16,738 nucleotides of DNA. Source: Thermodesulfobacteriota bacterium. Lineage in GTDB: Bacteria > Desulfobacterota > QYQD01. Of the stretch, positions 1 to 6,875 are shown piece by piece; the first letter of the stretch is position 1, and every line of letters begins with the position of its first letter. Under the pieces are notes generated by a model. The model saw only the letters and a program-made list of their open reading frames with translations. It was not told the DNA's origin and ran no database searches. The DNA lies in contig JASEGX010000028.1 of NCBI GenBank assembly GCA_030017815.1, forward strand, positions 1 through 16,738. The letters are read 5' to 3'. The position numbers were made by a program, and so were the translations under genes.

Positions 1-34
1 ATATTGGGTTGTTTCACGTGAAACAACCCAATAT
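1..34. promoter_or_regulatory. parS: parS centromere site inside a 34-bp perfect palindrome
   Basis: Bases 10-25 read TGTTTCACGTGAAACA, the canonical ParB/Spo0J binding site. Nine further bases on each side (ATATTGGGT and ACCCAATAT) are also perfectly complementary, so the whole 34 bp is one palindrome. It lies about 60 bp upstream of parA. ParB-CTP clamps are known to load at such sites and spread on flanking DNA for chromosome segregation. The extended arms go beyond the 16-bp consensus and could also act as an operator for the par operon; that is inference. Confidence 0.95.
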
Positions 35-90
35 CCCGGAACATAAATGTCCTTTGCAAGAAAAACGTTTTGTGGTAACTTCACTTCATC

Positions 91-867
91 ATGGGTAAGA
101 TCATCTGTCTGGCTAATCAAAAAGGCGGCGTTGGTAAAACCACAACGGCCGTAAACCTGGCCGCATCTCTGGCCTTCTCGGGCTGTGAGATACTTCTGGT
201 GGATTGCGATCCACAGGGCAATGCCACGGGCGGGCTGGGCCTCGAAAAGAAAAATATAGGAAAAAGCCTCTATGACCTGCTTATTAATGAGGTCTCGTTT
301 GATGAGGTGGTGCGGCCTACAGAAGTGCCCCACCTATCTATTTTACCGGCCAGCATAGACCTGGTTGGTGCAGAAATTGAGCTTGTACAGATTGTTTCAC
401 GTGAAACAGTTTTATCTAAGATATTGGCGCCGGTTAAATCTCGATTTGACTATATTTTTTTAGATTGTCCGCCATCTCTGGGCCTGCTTACAGTCAATGC
501 CCTTACGGCCGCGGATGCCGTCCTGATACCACTACAGTGTGAATATTATGCCCTGGAGGGATTGAGCCAACTCGTACAGACCATACGCCTTATCAAACAG
601 TCTCTAAACCCCGGCCTTGTGGTTGCCGGACTAGTTCTTACCATGTTTGATGCCCGGAACAATCTTTCCCACCAGGTGGTTAGCGAAGTACACAAGCACT
701 TCCAGGCAAAGGTTTTCGATACTATTATTCCTCGAAATGTCCGTCTCAGCGAGGCCCCCAGCCACGGCAAGCCTGTGCTGCTGTATGATAAATATTCAAA
801 GGGAACACATTCCTATCTGGCTTTGGCCCGAGAGTTTCTGGCTAGAGAGGAAAGGAAGGTTATATGA
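91..867 (+). CDS. parA: Chromosome-partitioning ATPase ParA/Soj
   Basis: ParA is the Walker-type ATPase that, with ParB and parS, moves newly replicated origins apart and often influences replication initiation. The 258-aa length is typical of chromosomal Soj proteins. The deviant Walker A motif KGGVGKTT is at residues 11-18 with signature Lys11 and Lys16. VDCDPQGN lies at 37-44 and the Walker B-like FLDCPPS near 123-129. The ATG at 91 places the P-loop at the usual distance from the N-terminus, although no strong Shine-Dalgarno is visible. The stop overlaps the parB start in ATGA. A second perfect parS site lies inside the gene at codons 101-106, where the encoded IVSRETV is compatible with a ParA helix. 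Confidence 0.97.
   Translation: MGKIICLANQKGGVGKTTTAVNLAASLAFSGCEILLVDCDPQGNATGGLGLEKKNIGKSLYDLLINEVSFDEVVRPTEVPHLSILPASIDLVGAEIELVQIVSRETVLSKILAPVKSRFDYIFLDCPPSLGLLTVNALTAADAVLIPLQCEYYALEGLSQLVQTIRLIKQSLNPGLVVAGLVLTMFDARNNLSHQVVSEVHKHFQAKVFDTIIPRNVRLSEAPSHGKPVLLYDKYSKGTHSYLALAREFLAREERKVI
393..408. promoter_or_regulatory. parS: Second parS site, inside the parA coding sequence
   Basis: TGTTTCACGTGAAACA is repeated exactly, about 380 bp from the first site, and is read through by parA as part of IVSRETV (codons 101-107). Intragenic parS sites are known in other bacteria, for example in spo0J of Bacillus. Two sites this close should seed one ParB cluster covering the parAB operon. Confidence 0.93.
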
Positions 868-1721
868 TTAAAAAAACCGGCTTAGGAAAAGGGCTGGAGG
901 CGTTGCTGCCCAGGGGGACGCAAGAGGAAAAAGAGCCGGCGATCTTTTCCTGTGCCATTGAAGAGGTAAAACCCAATCCTTACCAGCCGCGCCGGGTAAT
1001 AAAGAATGATCGGTTAGAAGAACTGGCCGCTTCGATAAAAGAAAAGGGTGTTATTCAACCCATAATCGTGCGACGTGTCGATTCAGGCTACGAACTTATC
1101 GCCGGGGAACGAAGGTGGCACGCCGCCCAGAAAGCAGGCTTGAAGAGCATACCAATCATCGTCAAGGATGTCTCCCCTGCAGAGGTCTTAGAGCTGGCCC
1201 TGATTGAAAATATCCAGCGCGAGGATTTGAATCCCCTGGAGGAGGCCGAGGCCTATAACCGCCTCACACAGGAGTTTGGCCTGACGCAGGAAGAGTTGGC
1301 CTCTCGTGTAGGGAAAGAGCGCTCCACTGTGGCCAATTTTCTCCGTTTGCTCAAACTGCCGGATTACATAAAGGAAAATATATGGGCGGAGGACCTCAGC
1401 ATGGGACATGCCCGGGTGCTGGCCGGGATTGAGGATCCGGAAGGCCAGCGGATGGTCAGAGATACGATCATAAAAAAGGGCCTTTCCGTGCGGGAAACCG
1501 AGGCCCTGGTGCGAAGATTGAAAAAACCGCTCCGGCCAGCGGGCCAAAGACAACCGGATAGTCATACCCTTTCGCTGGCCGAGGAGATAATGCGCCACCT
1601 GGGAACCAGGGTTCGTATTTCAAGGCGTGGTAAACGGGGCAAAATCGAGATCGATTTTTATTCAGAAGAGGATCTGGCGCGTATTGTCGATTATATCTCT
1701 GGCCTGGAACAGGGTGTCTGA
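864..1721 (+). CDS. parB: Chromosome-partitioning protein ParB/Spo0J
   Basis: ParB is the CTP-dependent sliding clamp that loads at parS. The 285-aa protein begins with the family's typical KTGLGKGLEALLP. It has the CTP-binding box GERRWHAA at 81-88 and ENIQREDLNPLEEAEAY at 115-131. A helix-turn-helix follows at about 140-161 (LTQEELASRVGKERSTVANF). The C-terminal part after about residue 235 fits the dimerisation domain. The start overlaps the parA stop by 4 bp and is preceded by AGGAAGG, so translation is probably coupled. The two parS sites upstream and within parA are its expected targets, which also suggests autoregulation. Confidence 0.97.
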   Translation: MIKKTGLGKGLEALLPRGTQEEKEPAIFSCAIEEVKPNPYQPRRVIKNDRLEELAASIKEKGVIQPIIVRRVDSGYELIAGERRWHAAQKAGLKSIPIIVKDVSPAEVLELALIENIQREDLNPLEEAEAYNRLTQEFGLTQEELASRVGKERSTVANFLRLLKLPDYIKENIWAEDLSMGHARVLAGIEDPEGQRMVRDTIIKKGLSVRETEALVRRLKKPLRPAGQRQPDSHTLSLAEEIMRHLGTRVRISRRGKRGKIEIDFYSEEDLARIVDYISGLEQGV

Positions 1722-1724
1722 CCA

Positions 1725-2243
1725 TTGGCTCTGCACTTAATTATAGACGGCTATAACCTTATACGGCAATCGCCGCACCTGAGTTCTATAGAGCTACAGG
1801 ATTTCCGGAAGGGGCGTGAGGCTCTGCTCGCGAATCTTGCCCGCTACAAGACCCTAAAGGGCCATCCTATTACCGTGATTTTCGATGGGTGGAAAGGCGG
1901 AGATTGCAAAGAAAGCCATGACCGGGTGAACGGAATTCGTGTCATCTATTCACGGTTAGGGGAAACCGCCGATGAGGTTATAAAAAGAATTGTGCGTCAA
2001 GAGGGGGAGAGGGCCGTTGTAATTACTGCAGATTCAGACATCGCTTCCTTTGCCTTGAAGGAAAACGCTGCCGTAATACCCCCGCATGAATTTGAGGAGA
2101 AGATGGCGGAGGCCCTGCACTGCGCTACCAAAGACCTGGAAAGCGAAGACGAAGATTATAATAGTACGACGAAAAGAAAAGGGGCGGCCCGCCGCCCTTC
2201 CCGCACTCAAAGAAGATGTCAGGGCAAGCTAAAAAAGCTCTAG
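1725..2243 (+). CDS. NYN-domain (YacP-like) predicted endoribonuclease
   Basis: This 172-aa protein has the YacP/DUF901 branch of the NYN (PIN-like) fold: LIIDGYNLIR at about 5-14 with acidic Asp8 and Asn11, ITVIFDGW at about 50-57, and VVITADSDIASFALKENAAVIPPHEF towards the C-terminus. Relatives include Rae1, a ribosome-associated endoribonuclease of Bacillus; activity here is inferred from the family. The start is a TTG three bases after the parB stop, which fits translational coupling. The last ~25 residues are rich in Lys and Arg (TTKRKGAARRPS, KLKKL), plausible for RNA or ribosome contact. A GGGCGG/CCGCCC hairpin lies within the 3' end of the gene (2182-2197). The TAG stop overlaps the stop of the convergent plsY. 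Confidence 0.85.
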   Translation: MALHLIIDGYNLIRQSPHLSSIELQDFRKGREALLANLARYKTLKGHPITVIFDGWKGGDCKESHDRVNGIRVIYSRLGETADEVIKRIVRQEGERAVVITADSDIASFALKENAAVIPPHEFEEKMAEALHCATKDLESEDEDYNSTTKRKGAARRPSRTQRRCQGKLKKL

Positions 2244-2839
2244 CCCTTGCGCCAGGACTTTTCACTTCCGTTTAACATCCGCCGGATGTTGTCTTTATGT
2301 TTTAGCCAGATAAGCGCGGCCATGACCGCAGCCAGCAGTGTATATATCTTTGAATGGCTAAAAAGCCAGGCCAGTAAAGGCATGGCCGCGGCCGCAGTAA
2401 GCGACCCCACCGATACATATCCGGAAATCCAGGTAGCAGCTATAAATACCGGAAAGGCCGAAAACGCAGCCCACGGTATGAGGACAATAAAGACACCAAG
2501 GGCCGTGGCCACTCCTTTGCCGCCTTTAAATTTCAGATAGACAGGGTACAGATGGCCAATAAAGACAGCCAGGGCGATAAGGCTGACCCATAGCTCCATA
2601 TTTGCCACCCCGCGAAGGCCGTAGAGGGCAAGCCCTAATGGGATGACGGCCTTATTTATGTCACAAAGGAGGGTTAGGATACCCCATTTTTTACCTAATA
2701 TCCGGCCAACGTTAGTGGCGCCGATGTTGCCGCTACCGGCCTTACGGATATCCATCTGCCCCGCCCTCTTACCGATAATCAGGCCAAAGGGAACAGAGCC
2801 AAGGGCATAACCTAATAAGATTAGTAAGATTATAGTCAG
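2240..2839 (-). CDS. plsY: Glycerol-3-phosphate acyltransferase PlsY, probable CTG start
   Basis: PlsY is the integral membrane enzyme that acylates sn-glycerol 3-phosphate with acyl-phosphate, the first step of phospholipid synthesis. Visible motifs are GSVPFG in the first helix, KAGSGNIGATNVGR after it, LKFKGGKGVATALG in the middle, and the usual charged tail (WLKHKDNIRRMLNG). The first ATG in frame (2755) would remove the first helix with its GSxP motif. Between the in-frame stop of the upstream gene (2872-2870) and that ATG there is no ATG, GTG or TTG. A CTG at 2839-2837 sits 8 nt after AGAAAAAGGA, and starting there gives 199 aa with a normal N-terminus. ATA or ATC starts nearby cannot be excluded. 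It is the last gene of the mrp cluster and overlaps the NYN gene stop to stop. Confidence 0.9.
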   Translation of the reverse strand: MTIILLILLGYALGSVPFGLIIGKRAGQMDIRKAGSGNIGATNVGRILGKKWGILTLLCDINKAVIPLGLALYGLRGVANMELWVSLIALAVFIGHLYPVYLKFKGGKGVATALGVFIVLIPWAAFSAFPVFIAATWISGYVSVGSLTAAAAMPLLAWLFSHSKIYTLLAAVMAALIWLKHKDNIRRMLNGSEKSWRKG

Positions 2840-2869
2840 CGGTGTTATCCTTTTTCTGGGTAAGGTGCT

Positions 2870-3220
2870 CTAATCCTTTTGTCTCTTGCTGCTCCAGAGG
2901 GGATCCTGCCCGAATCTATCCATCCACCAGTTCTCATCTGCGTCTTCTTCCTTTGGTTCAAGACAATATCGGTAGTTCTGGCAGTAAGCCAGGAGAACCT
3001 GGTAGGCCTCATTTATAGCCTGCATCTTCTGGTTATGTTTTCCCAGGTCTTTCCCACGGGCAGTATCCGGATGCCAGCGTTGACATTTTTTACGATAGGC
3101 CTTCTTGATCTCAGTTAGGGTGGCGAAGGTTGCAAGACCAAGAACTTCCCGGGCATTATTTATTTCTTTGACGGTTGGTTTTCTATCGTGCATGGTTACA
3201 TACGTGCCGCCGCCGGGCAC
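2870..3220 (-). CDS. Small J-domain (DnaJ-like) protein
   Basis: This 116-aa protein carries one J domain (REVLGLATFATLTEIKKAYRKKCQRWHPDT) with the HPD tripeptide that stimulates DnaK-type Hsp70 ATPase. It lacks the G/F region, zinc fingers and CTD of DnaJ, so it is a specialised co-chaperone or J-only protein. A short acidic, aromatic tail (EEDADENWWMDRFGQDPLW) may be the client-binding part. Two starts are possible. GTG at 3220 overlaps the mrp end by 25 bp and has GAAGAGG in front. ATG at 3193 lies 2 bp after the mrp stop but has no clear Shine-Dalgarno. Position directly behind mrp suggests a role in iron-sulfur cluster transfer, like HscB with its Hsp70; that is inference. Its TAG stop is in the same frame as the following plsY. 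Confidence 0.85.
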   Translation of the reverse strand: MPGGGTYVTMHDRKPTVKEINNAREVLGLATFATLTEIKKAYRKKCQRWHPDTARGKDLGKHNQKMQAINEAYQVLLAYCQNYRYCLEPKEEDADENWWMDRFGQDPLWSSKRQKD

Positions 3221-4074
3221 TTGGCCTCTTCAGCCAAAATCCTTTCGGCTATCTTCTCAAAGGCTTTTGCCGCCGCACTCTGACCTTCCGCGGCCTGGTT
3301 CATGAATGGCTTGCCGTCGTCGCTGGCCACAACAATCTTTGGCTCCAATGGGATCCGACCAAGAAAGGAAACACTCATTTCGCGGGCCAGCCTCTCCCCG
3401 CCGCCGATTTTAAATAATGGTATCTCCTTCCCGCAATGCGGACAACTGAGACCGCTCATATTCTCGACAAGCCCCAGGATAGCCATATTGGTCTTGCGAC
3501 AGAAACGGATAGATTTACGCACATCAGAAAGGGACACCTCCTGCGGCGTGGTTACGATGAGCGCCCTGGTATCCTTTATGGTTTGCGCAATGGTCAAGGG
3601 TTCGTCGCCGGTACCGGGGGGGGCGTCTATTATTAAATAATCCAGTTCTCCCCATCGCACTTCGCCCAAAAAAGTCCTTATAGCCTTGTATTTCAGAGGG
3701 CCGCGCCATATCACGGCCGAATCTTTATCCGCCAACAGGTATTCTATGGACATGAATTTGAGGTTTTCAGAGAAGGAAACCGGCTCAACCGCACTCTTCC
3801 GGTCGGATGGAGACAGATCCCGCATTCCCAGGAGCAGCGCTATATCCGGGCCGTGCAGGTCAATATCCAGCAGCCCGACCTTACGCCCCTTCCGTGACAG
3901 GGTGAGAGCTATATTGGTTGAAATCGTGCTCTTACCCACGCCGCCCTTGCCGCTCATCACCAGTATCTTGTTTTTAATCCTGGCCAGGGATTCCTGGATC
4001 ATCAGGTCTTCAATGTCCCGGGCCGGGCTATGTCCGGAAGACGGGCAACTGGGACTATGGCTGTTTGCGCTCAT
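3196..4074 (-). CDS. mrp: Mrp/Nbp35-type iron-sulfur cluster carrier ATPase
   Basis: Mrp/ApbC/Nbp35 proteins bind a bridging Fe-S cluster at a CxxC motif in a dimer and pass it to apoproteins in an ATP-dependent way. Numbering from the ATG at 4074, the deviant Walker A GKGGVGKS is at 42-49, LLDIDLHGPD in the 70s, IIDAPPGTGDE near 148-158, and the cluster-binding CPHC at 211-214. The N-terminus is short with a single Cys10, and there is no DUF59 domain. ATG 4086 is an alternative, but the GGAGG that would serve 4074 lies just inside that earlier start, 5 nt before the ATG, so 4074 is preferred (292 aa). A consensus-like promoter lies upstream at 4148-4120. A J-domain gene and plsY follow on the same strand. 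Confidence 0.93.
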   Translation of the reverse strand: MSANSHSPSCPSSGHSPARDIEDLMIQESLARIKNKILVMSGKGGVGKSTISTNIALTLSRKGRKVGLLDIDLHGPDIALLLGMRDLSPSDRKSAVEPVSFSENLKFMSIEYLLADKDSAVIWRGPLKYKAIRTFLGEVRWGELDYLIIDAPPGTGDEPLTIAQTIKDTRALIVTTPQEVSLSDVRKSIRFCRKTNMAILGLVENMSGLSCPHCGKEIPLFKIGGGERLAREMSVSFLGRIPLEPKIVVASDDGKPFMNQAAEGQSAAAKAFEKIAERILAEEAKCPAAARM

Positions 4075-4104
4075 TTGGGCCTCCATTTATCTATTACTGG
4101 GAAA

Positions 4105-4148
4105 ACACTATTGTGTCAAAAAATAATGTATGCTTTGGATATTGTCAA
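4105..4148 (-). promoter_or_regulatory. Predicted sigma-70 promoter of the mrp-J-plsY cluster, with small palindrome
   Basis: Read on the minus strand, a perfect TTGACA (4148-4143) is followed after 17 bp by TATTTT (4125-4120, 4 of 6 matches to TATAAT). Transcription would begin near 4113, about 40 nt upstream of the mrp start. A short perfect palindrome, ACAC-TATT-GTGT (4105-4116), overlaps the predicted start and could be an operator. Confidence 0.55.
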
Positions 4149-4160
4149 ATTTAATCTCGG

Positions 4161-4201
4161 ACCTACCCTAAATAGGTATAGACCTACTTACCAGCTTAGG
4201 G
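4161..4201. promoter_or_regulatory. Nested inverted repeats in the mrp-kinase intergenic region
   Basis: TAGGT-ATAG-ACCTA (4173-4186) is a perfect hairpin or operator-like palindrome, enclosed by CCCTAA (4166-4171) and TTAGGG (4196-4201). GACCTAC also occurs twice in direct orientation. It lies between the mrp promoter and the kinase gene. Function is unknown. It may be a binding site shared by the divergent genes or a structured kinase leader. Confidence 0.3.
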
Positions 4202-4388
4202 ATAGTAAATTGAGAGATAAGGAGGAAACGGAGACCGAATAGTATTTTATTAGTGATTTTTTGCACGATGTTTTTTTATAACTATGCATTATCACAATAT
4301 ATTTTTGTCTTGCAAGTGGCAAGGGATTCATTCTATACTTTCGGCGATGACCCAAAAGCAGACCGCTTCGTTTCACAAGAAGACCCTG

Positions 4389-5840
4389 ATGCAGAACGAG
4401 TCAAGGATTTTGATAGTTGATGATGACGGATCTCTGTGCAAATGCGTAGAAGAGGCTCTAGCCGGAAATGGACTCTCTTGCACATCTGTACAAGACCCGA
4501 TAAAGGCATTAAAAACAATACACGGTGGCCAATATGAAATTGCCATTTTGGACATTAACATGCCCAGAATGGACGGCATATCCCTGGCCAAAGAAATCAA
4601 AAAAAAGCGTCCCCACGTCGGCATAATAATCATTACTGGATATGGAAGCCTCCATAATGCTGTGGAGGCAATAAAAGCCGGGGTTTACGACTTTATCCAA
4701 AAGCCGTTTAAGATAGATGAGCTATTGTTGAGCGTAAAACGTTTGGGGAAACTCCTGGAGTTGGAACGCGAAGTCGCTTCCAAGACAGAAGACCTGAAAA
4801 AATCAGAAAAACGCTACCGGACATTGATTGAAAATACAGCCGACGGCGTAGTCCTGATACAGAAAGACAAGATAGTTTTTCACAACAAGGCCTTGAGGAA
4901 GATACTCGGTTATGACCAGAGAACACTAAACAAGGGCAAACTGCAGGACTTAATATACGCAGATGACTGGGAAACGGCTAGCCAATACATGAAGGACATC
5001 CTCGGCGGATCCGCCCAGGGGCCGACCCGGTACCGGCTGAAAAAGAAGGATGGTTCGGTCTGCTGGACATCGGTAAACACCACCCTTATTGAGTATCAGG
5101 GACAACCGACGCTCCTTTCCTCTTTCCGCGACATCACACCCTCGGTAGAAATGGACAATATGAGAAAGGATATGGAGCGCATGCTCAGGCATGATATGCG
5201 TTCCCAGTTGATCGGTATTCTAGGATTTATAAACAGGCTGATTAATCACACACCGTTAACAGAACCCCAGTTGGAGTATTGCCGGAACATCCAGCGGTGC
5301 GGTGTGCAACTGGAAAACATGATCGAAACCTACCTCGACATCTCGCGCCTGGAACAAGGCTTCTTTGTCCTCAAAAAAGACCATCTCAACCTTCTGGATG
5401 TAGTGAAACAATCCCGCGATGCCCTGCGAGAACTGGCAGACAGGAAAAACATTAATATAGCCATAATATTCAATCACAAGATGTACTCCATAGACGATAA
5501 CCTTACCTTCTTCGGTGACAGAATCTACCTGCAAAATGCCTTCAATAACCTCCTTAAAAACGCCATAGAGGCATCCCCGCTGGATATGGGCGTTAAGATC
5601 AAGGCCCAGGAAAAAGAAACCCATATTAAAGTTAGCATCAGCAACTGGGGCATAGTTTCCGAAGAGATACGCGCCAGGTTCTTTGAAAAATACGCCTCAT
5701 TTGGTAAAAAAGACGGCCTTGGCCTGGGCACATACATGGCCCGCCTGGTCGTCCAGGGCCATGGCGGCAATATAACGCTACAGTCTTCCAAAGATGATGG
5801 GACTACGGTAATAATGGAACTCCCCCATACCGGTCCTTAG
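4389..5840 (+). CDS. Soluble hybrid histidine kinase, REC-PAS-HisKA-HATPase
   Basis: This is a cytoplasmic two-component sensor with an N-terminal receiver. In 483-aa numbering from ATG 4389, the receiver covers about 5-120 with DDD at 11-13, phospho-acceptor Asp55 (LDINMP), Thr83 and Lys105 (QKPF). A short linker helix leads to a PAS domain at about 140-255. The dimerisation/phosphotransfer helix has His268 in LRHDMRSQLIG. The ATPase domain has NNLLKNAIEA with Asn391 and the G-box DGLGLGTYMA at 442-451. The usual G1 Asp is replaced by Asn419 (SNWGI). No membrane helix is seen. Starts at 4284 or 4347 would add 35 or 14 residues, but 4389 is closest to the receiver and has a weak AAGAAG in front. 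No separate response regulator gene is adjacent. Confidence 0.92.
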   Translation: MQNESRILIVDDDGSLCKCVEEALAGNGLSCTSVQDPIKALKTIHGGQYEIAILDINMPRMDGISLAKEIKKKRPHVGIIIITGYGSLHNAVEAIKAGVYDFIQKPFKIDELLLSVKRLGKLLELEREVASKTEDLKKSEKRYRTLIENTADGVVLIQKDKIVFHNKALRKILGYDQRTLNKGKLQDLIYADDWETASQYMKDILGGSAQGPTRYRLKKKDGSVCWTSVNTTLIEYQGQPTLLSSFRDITPSVEMDNMRKDMERMLRHDMRSQLIGILGFINRLINHTPLTEPQLEYCRNIQRCGVQLENMIETYLDISRLEQGFFVLKKDHLNLLDVVKQSRDALRELADRKNINIAIIFNHKMYSIDDNLTFFGDRIYLQNAFNNLLKNAIEASPLDMGVKIKAQEKETHIKVSISNWGIVSEEIRARFFEKYASFGKKDGLGLGTYMARLVVQGHGGNITLQSSKDDGTTVIMELPHTGP

Positions 5841-5859
5841 AATAGACACTTCTGGCCGA

Positions 5860-6723
5860 TTAAGGCTTGATAACTACAACACCGGATAGCAACTCTAAAA
5901 CCGTCGCCAGATTGCGGCGGTCATCCATATCTGATTTTTTCGGGGTCTCCAGAATCCAGGGAAGACCATCAAAAAGGGAGTGCCTAAGAAGAGTGGCAAA
6001 CCCTCCTAACCCAATGTGTCCTTCACCGATATGCTCATGCCGGTCCAGGCGAGAACCAAGCACCCCTTTACAATCGTTCAGGTGTATCACTTTTAAGCGC
6101 CCCAGCCCGATCTCTCTTTCTATCTCATTTTGAAGATGATCCAGCGCCGCCTTTGTGCGCAGTTCGTATCCGCCGGTAAAGGCATGACAGGTATCCAGGC
6201 AAAAGCCCAGCCTTGGTGAGTTACCGGCATCACGGATAAGCTGTCCTATGTGTTCTATTCGAGCCCCTATCAGCGCCCCGTGGCCGGCGGTATTTTCCAG
6301 AAGCAGCGTCACTGCGCTATCTTCTGTCGCTGTAAGTATCCTGTCCAGGGCTGAACTTACCCTGGCCATGCCTTTTTGCAGGGAATGCCCCCGCGCACTC
6401 CCGATATGAGTTACTACATATTCTATCCCCAAGGCATCTGCCCGCCGCATATCCTCCACCAACGCCCCTACCGATTTCTCAAATAGCGCCTCGTCAAAAG
6501 AAGCCAGGTTGACCAGGTAAGGCGTATGAATAACCGCAGGGCTGATGTCAACGCGCTGCCGTTTAGCCCGAAACAGCCCCGCGATCTCCGGCGAAAGGGC
6601 CTGGACATGCCAGGTTCTTGGATTCCGGGCAAATATCTGCATGGTGGTGCAACCTAAATCCATGGCCCGGTCAACCGCCTGATCCAGTGACCCGGCAATA
6701 GACACGTGAACACCTAAACGCAT
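5860..6723 (-). CDS. nfo: Endonuclease IV (AP endonuclease)
   Basis: Nfo cleaves DNA 5' to abasic sites and other oxidative 3' blocks in base-excision repair, using three zinc ions in a TIM barrel. From ATG 6723 (287 aa, the family's usual size) all nine metal ligands can be assigned by motif: His66 (IHTPY), His106 (VTHIGS), Glu143 (LLENTAG), Asp177 and His180 (LDTCHAF), His214 (IHLND), Asp227 and His229 (DRHEH), and Glu259 (LETPK). The protein normally begins right at RLGVHVSIAGS, so 6723 is chosen; ATGs at 6753 and 6768 would add 10 or 15 residues. GAAGGA lies about 12 nt upstream. It converges on the kinase gene with a gap of only 19 bp. Confidence 0.95.
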   Translation of the reverse strand: MRLGVHVSIAGSLDQAVDRAMDLGCTTMQIFARNPRTWHVQALSPEIAGLFRAKRQRVDISPAVIHTPYLVNLASFDEALFEKSVGALVEDMRRADALGIEYVVTHIGSARGHSLQKGMARVSSALDRILTATEDSAVTLLLENTAGHGALIGARIEHIGQLIRDAGNSPRLGFCLDTCHAFTGGYELRTKAALDHLQNEIEREIGLGRLKVIHLNDCKGVLGSRLDRHEHIGEGHIGLGGFATLLRHSLFDGLPWILETPKKSDMDDRRNLATVLELLSGVVVIKP

Positions 6724-6797
6724 CCTGGGGTTGCATCCTTCACTTGGTGTCATGTCAGCCGAAACCATCTATAGAAAGAAAACCCCGGTAATTGAAA

Positions 6798-6826
6798 TTG
6801 ACACCCGTTCAATCAAATGCTATTTG
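6798..6826 (+). promoter_or_regulatory. Predicted sigma-70 promoter upstream of the GalT-like gene
   Basis: A perfect TTGACA (6798-6803) is followed after 17 bp by TATTTG (6821-6826). Transcription would start near 6833, giving a leader of about 43 nt with AAAGGGAG just before the ATG at 6876. The -10 box is weak (3 of 6). Confidence 0.4.
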
Positions 6827-6875
6827 ACCATTAAAGGCCAAGCCTAAATGGGTTGTACCTCAGAAAGGGAGCAGC

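Noticed and set aside
3686..4242. Plus-strand ORFs antisense to mrp running into the intergenic region
   Set aside because: They mirror the coding frame of mrp, lack motifs and have no good ribosome site.
4218..4283. Strong Shine-Dalgarno-like AAGGAGG before the kinase gene
   Set aside because: No ATG, GTG or TTG lies within usable distance opening a frame of useful length; it is too far (about 60 nt) from the first kinase ATG.
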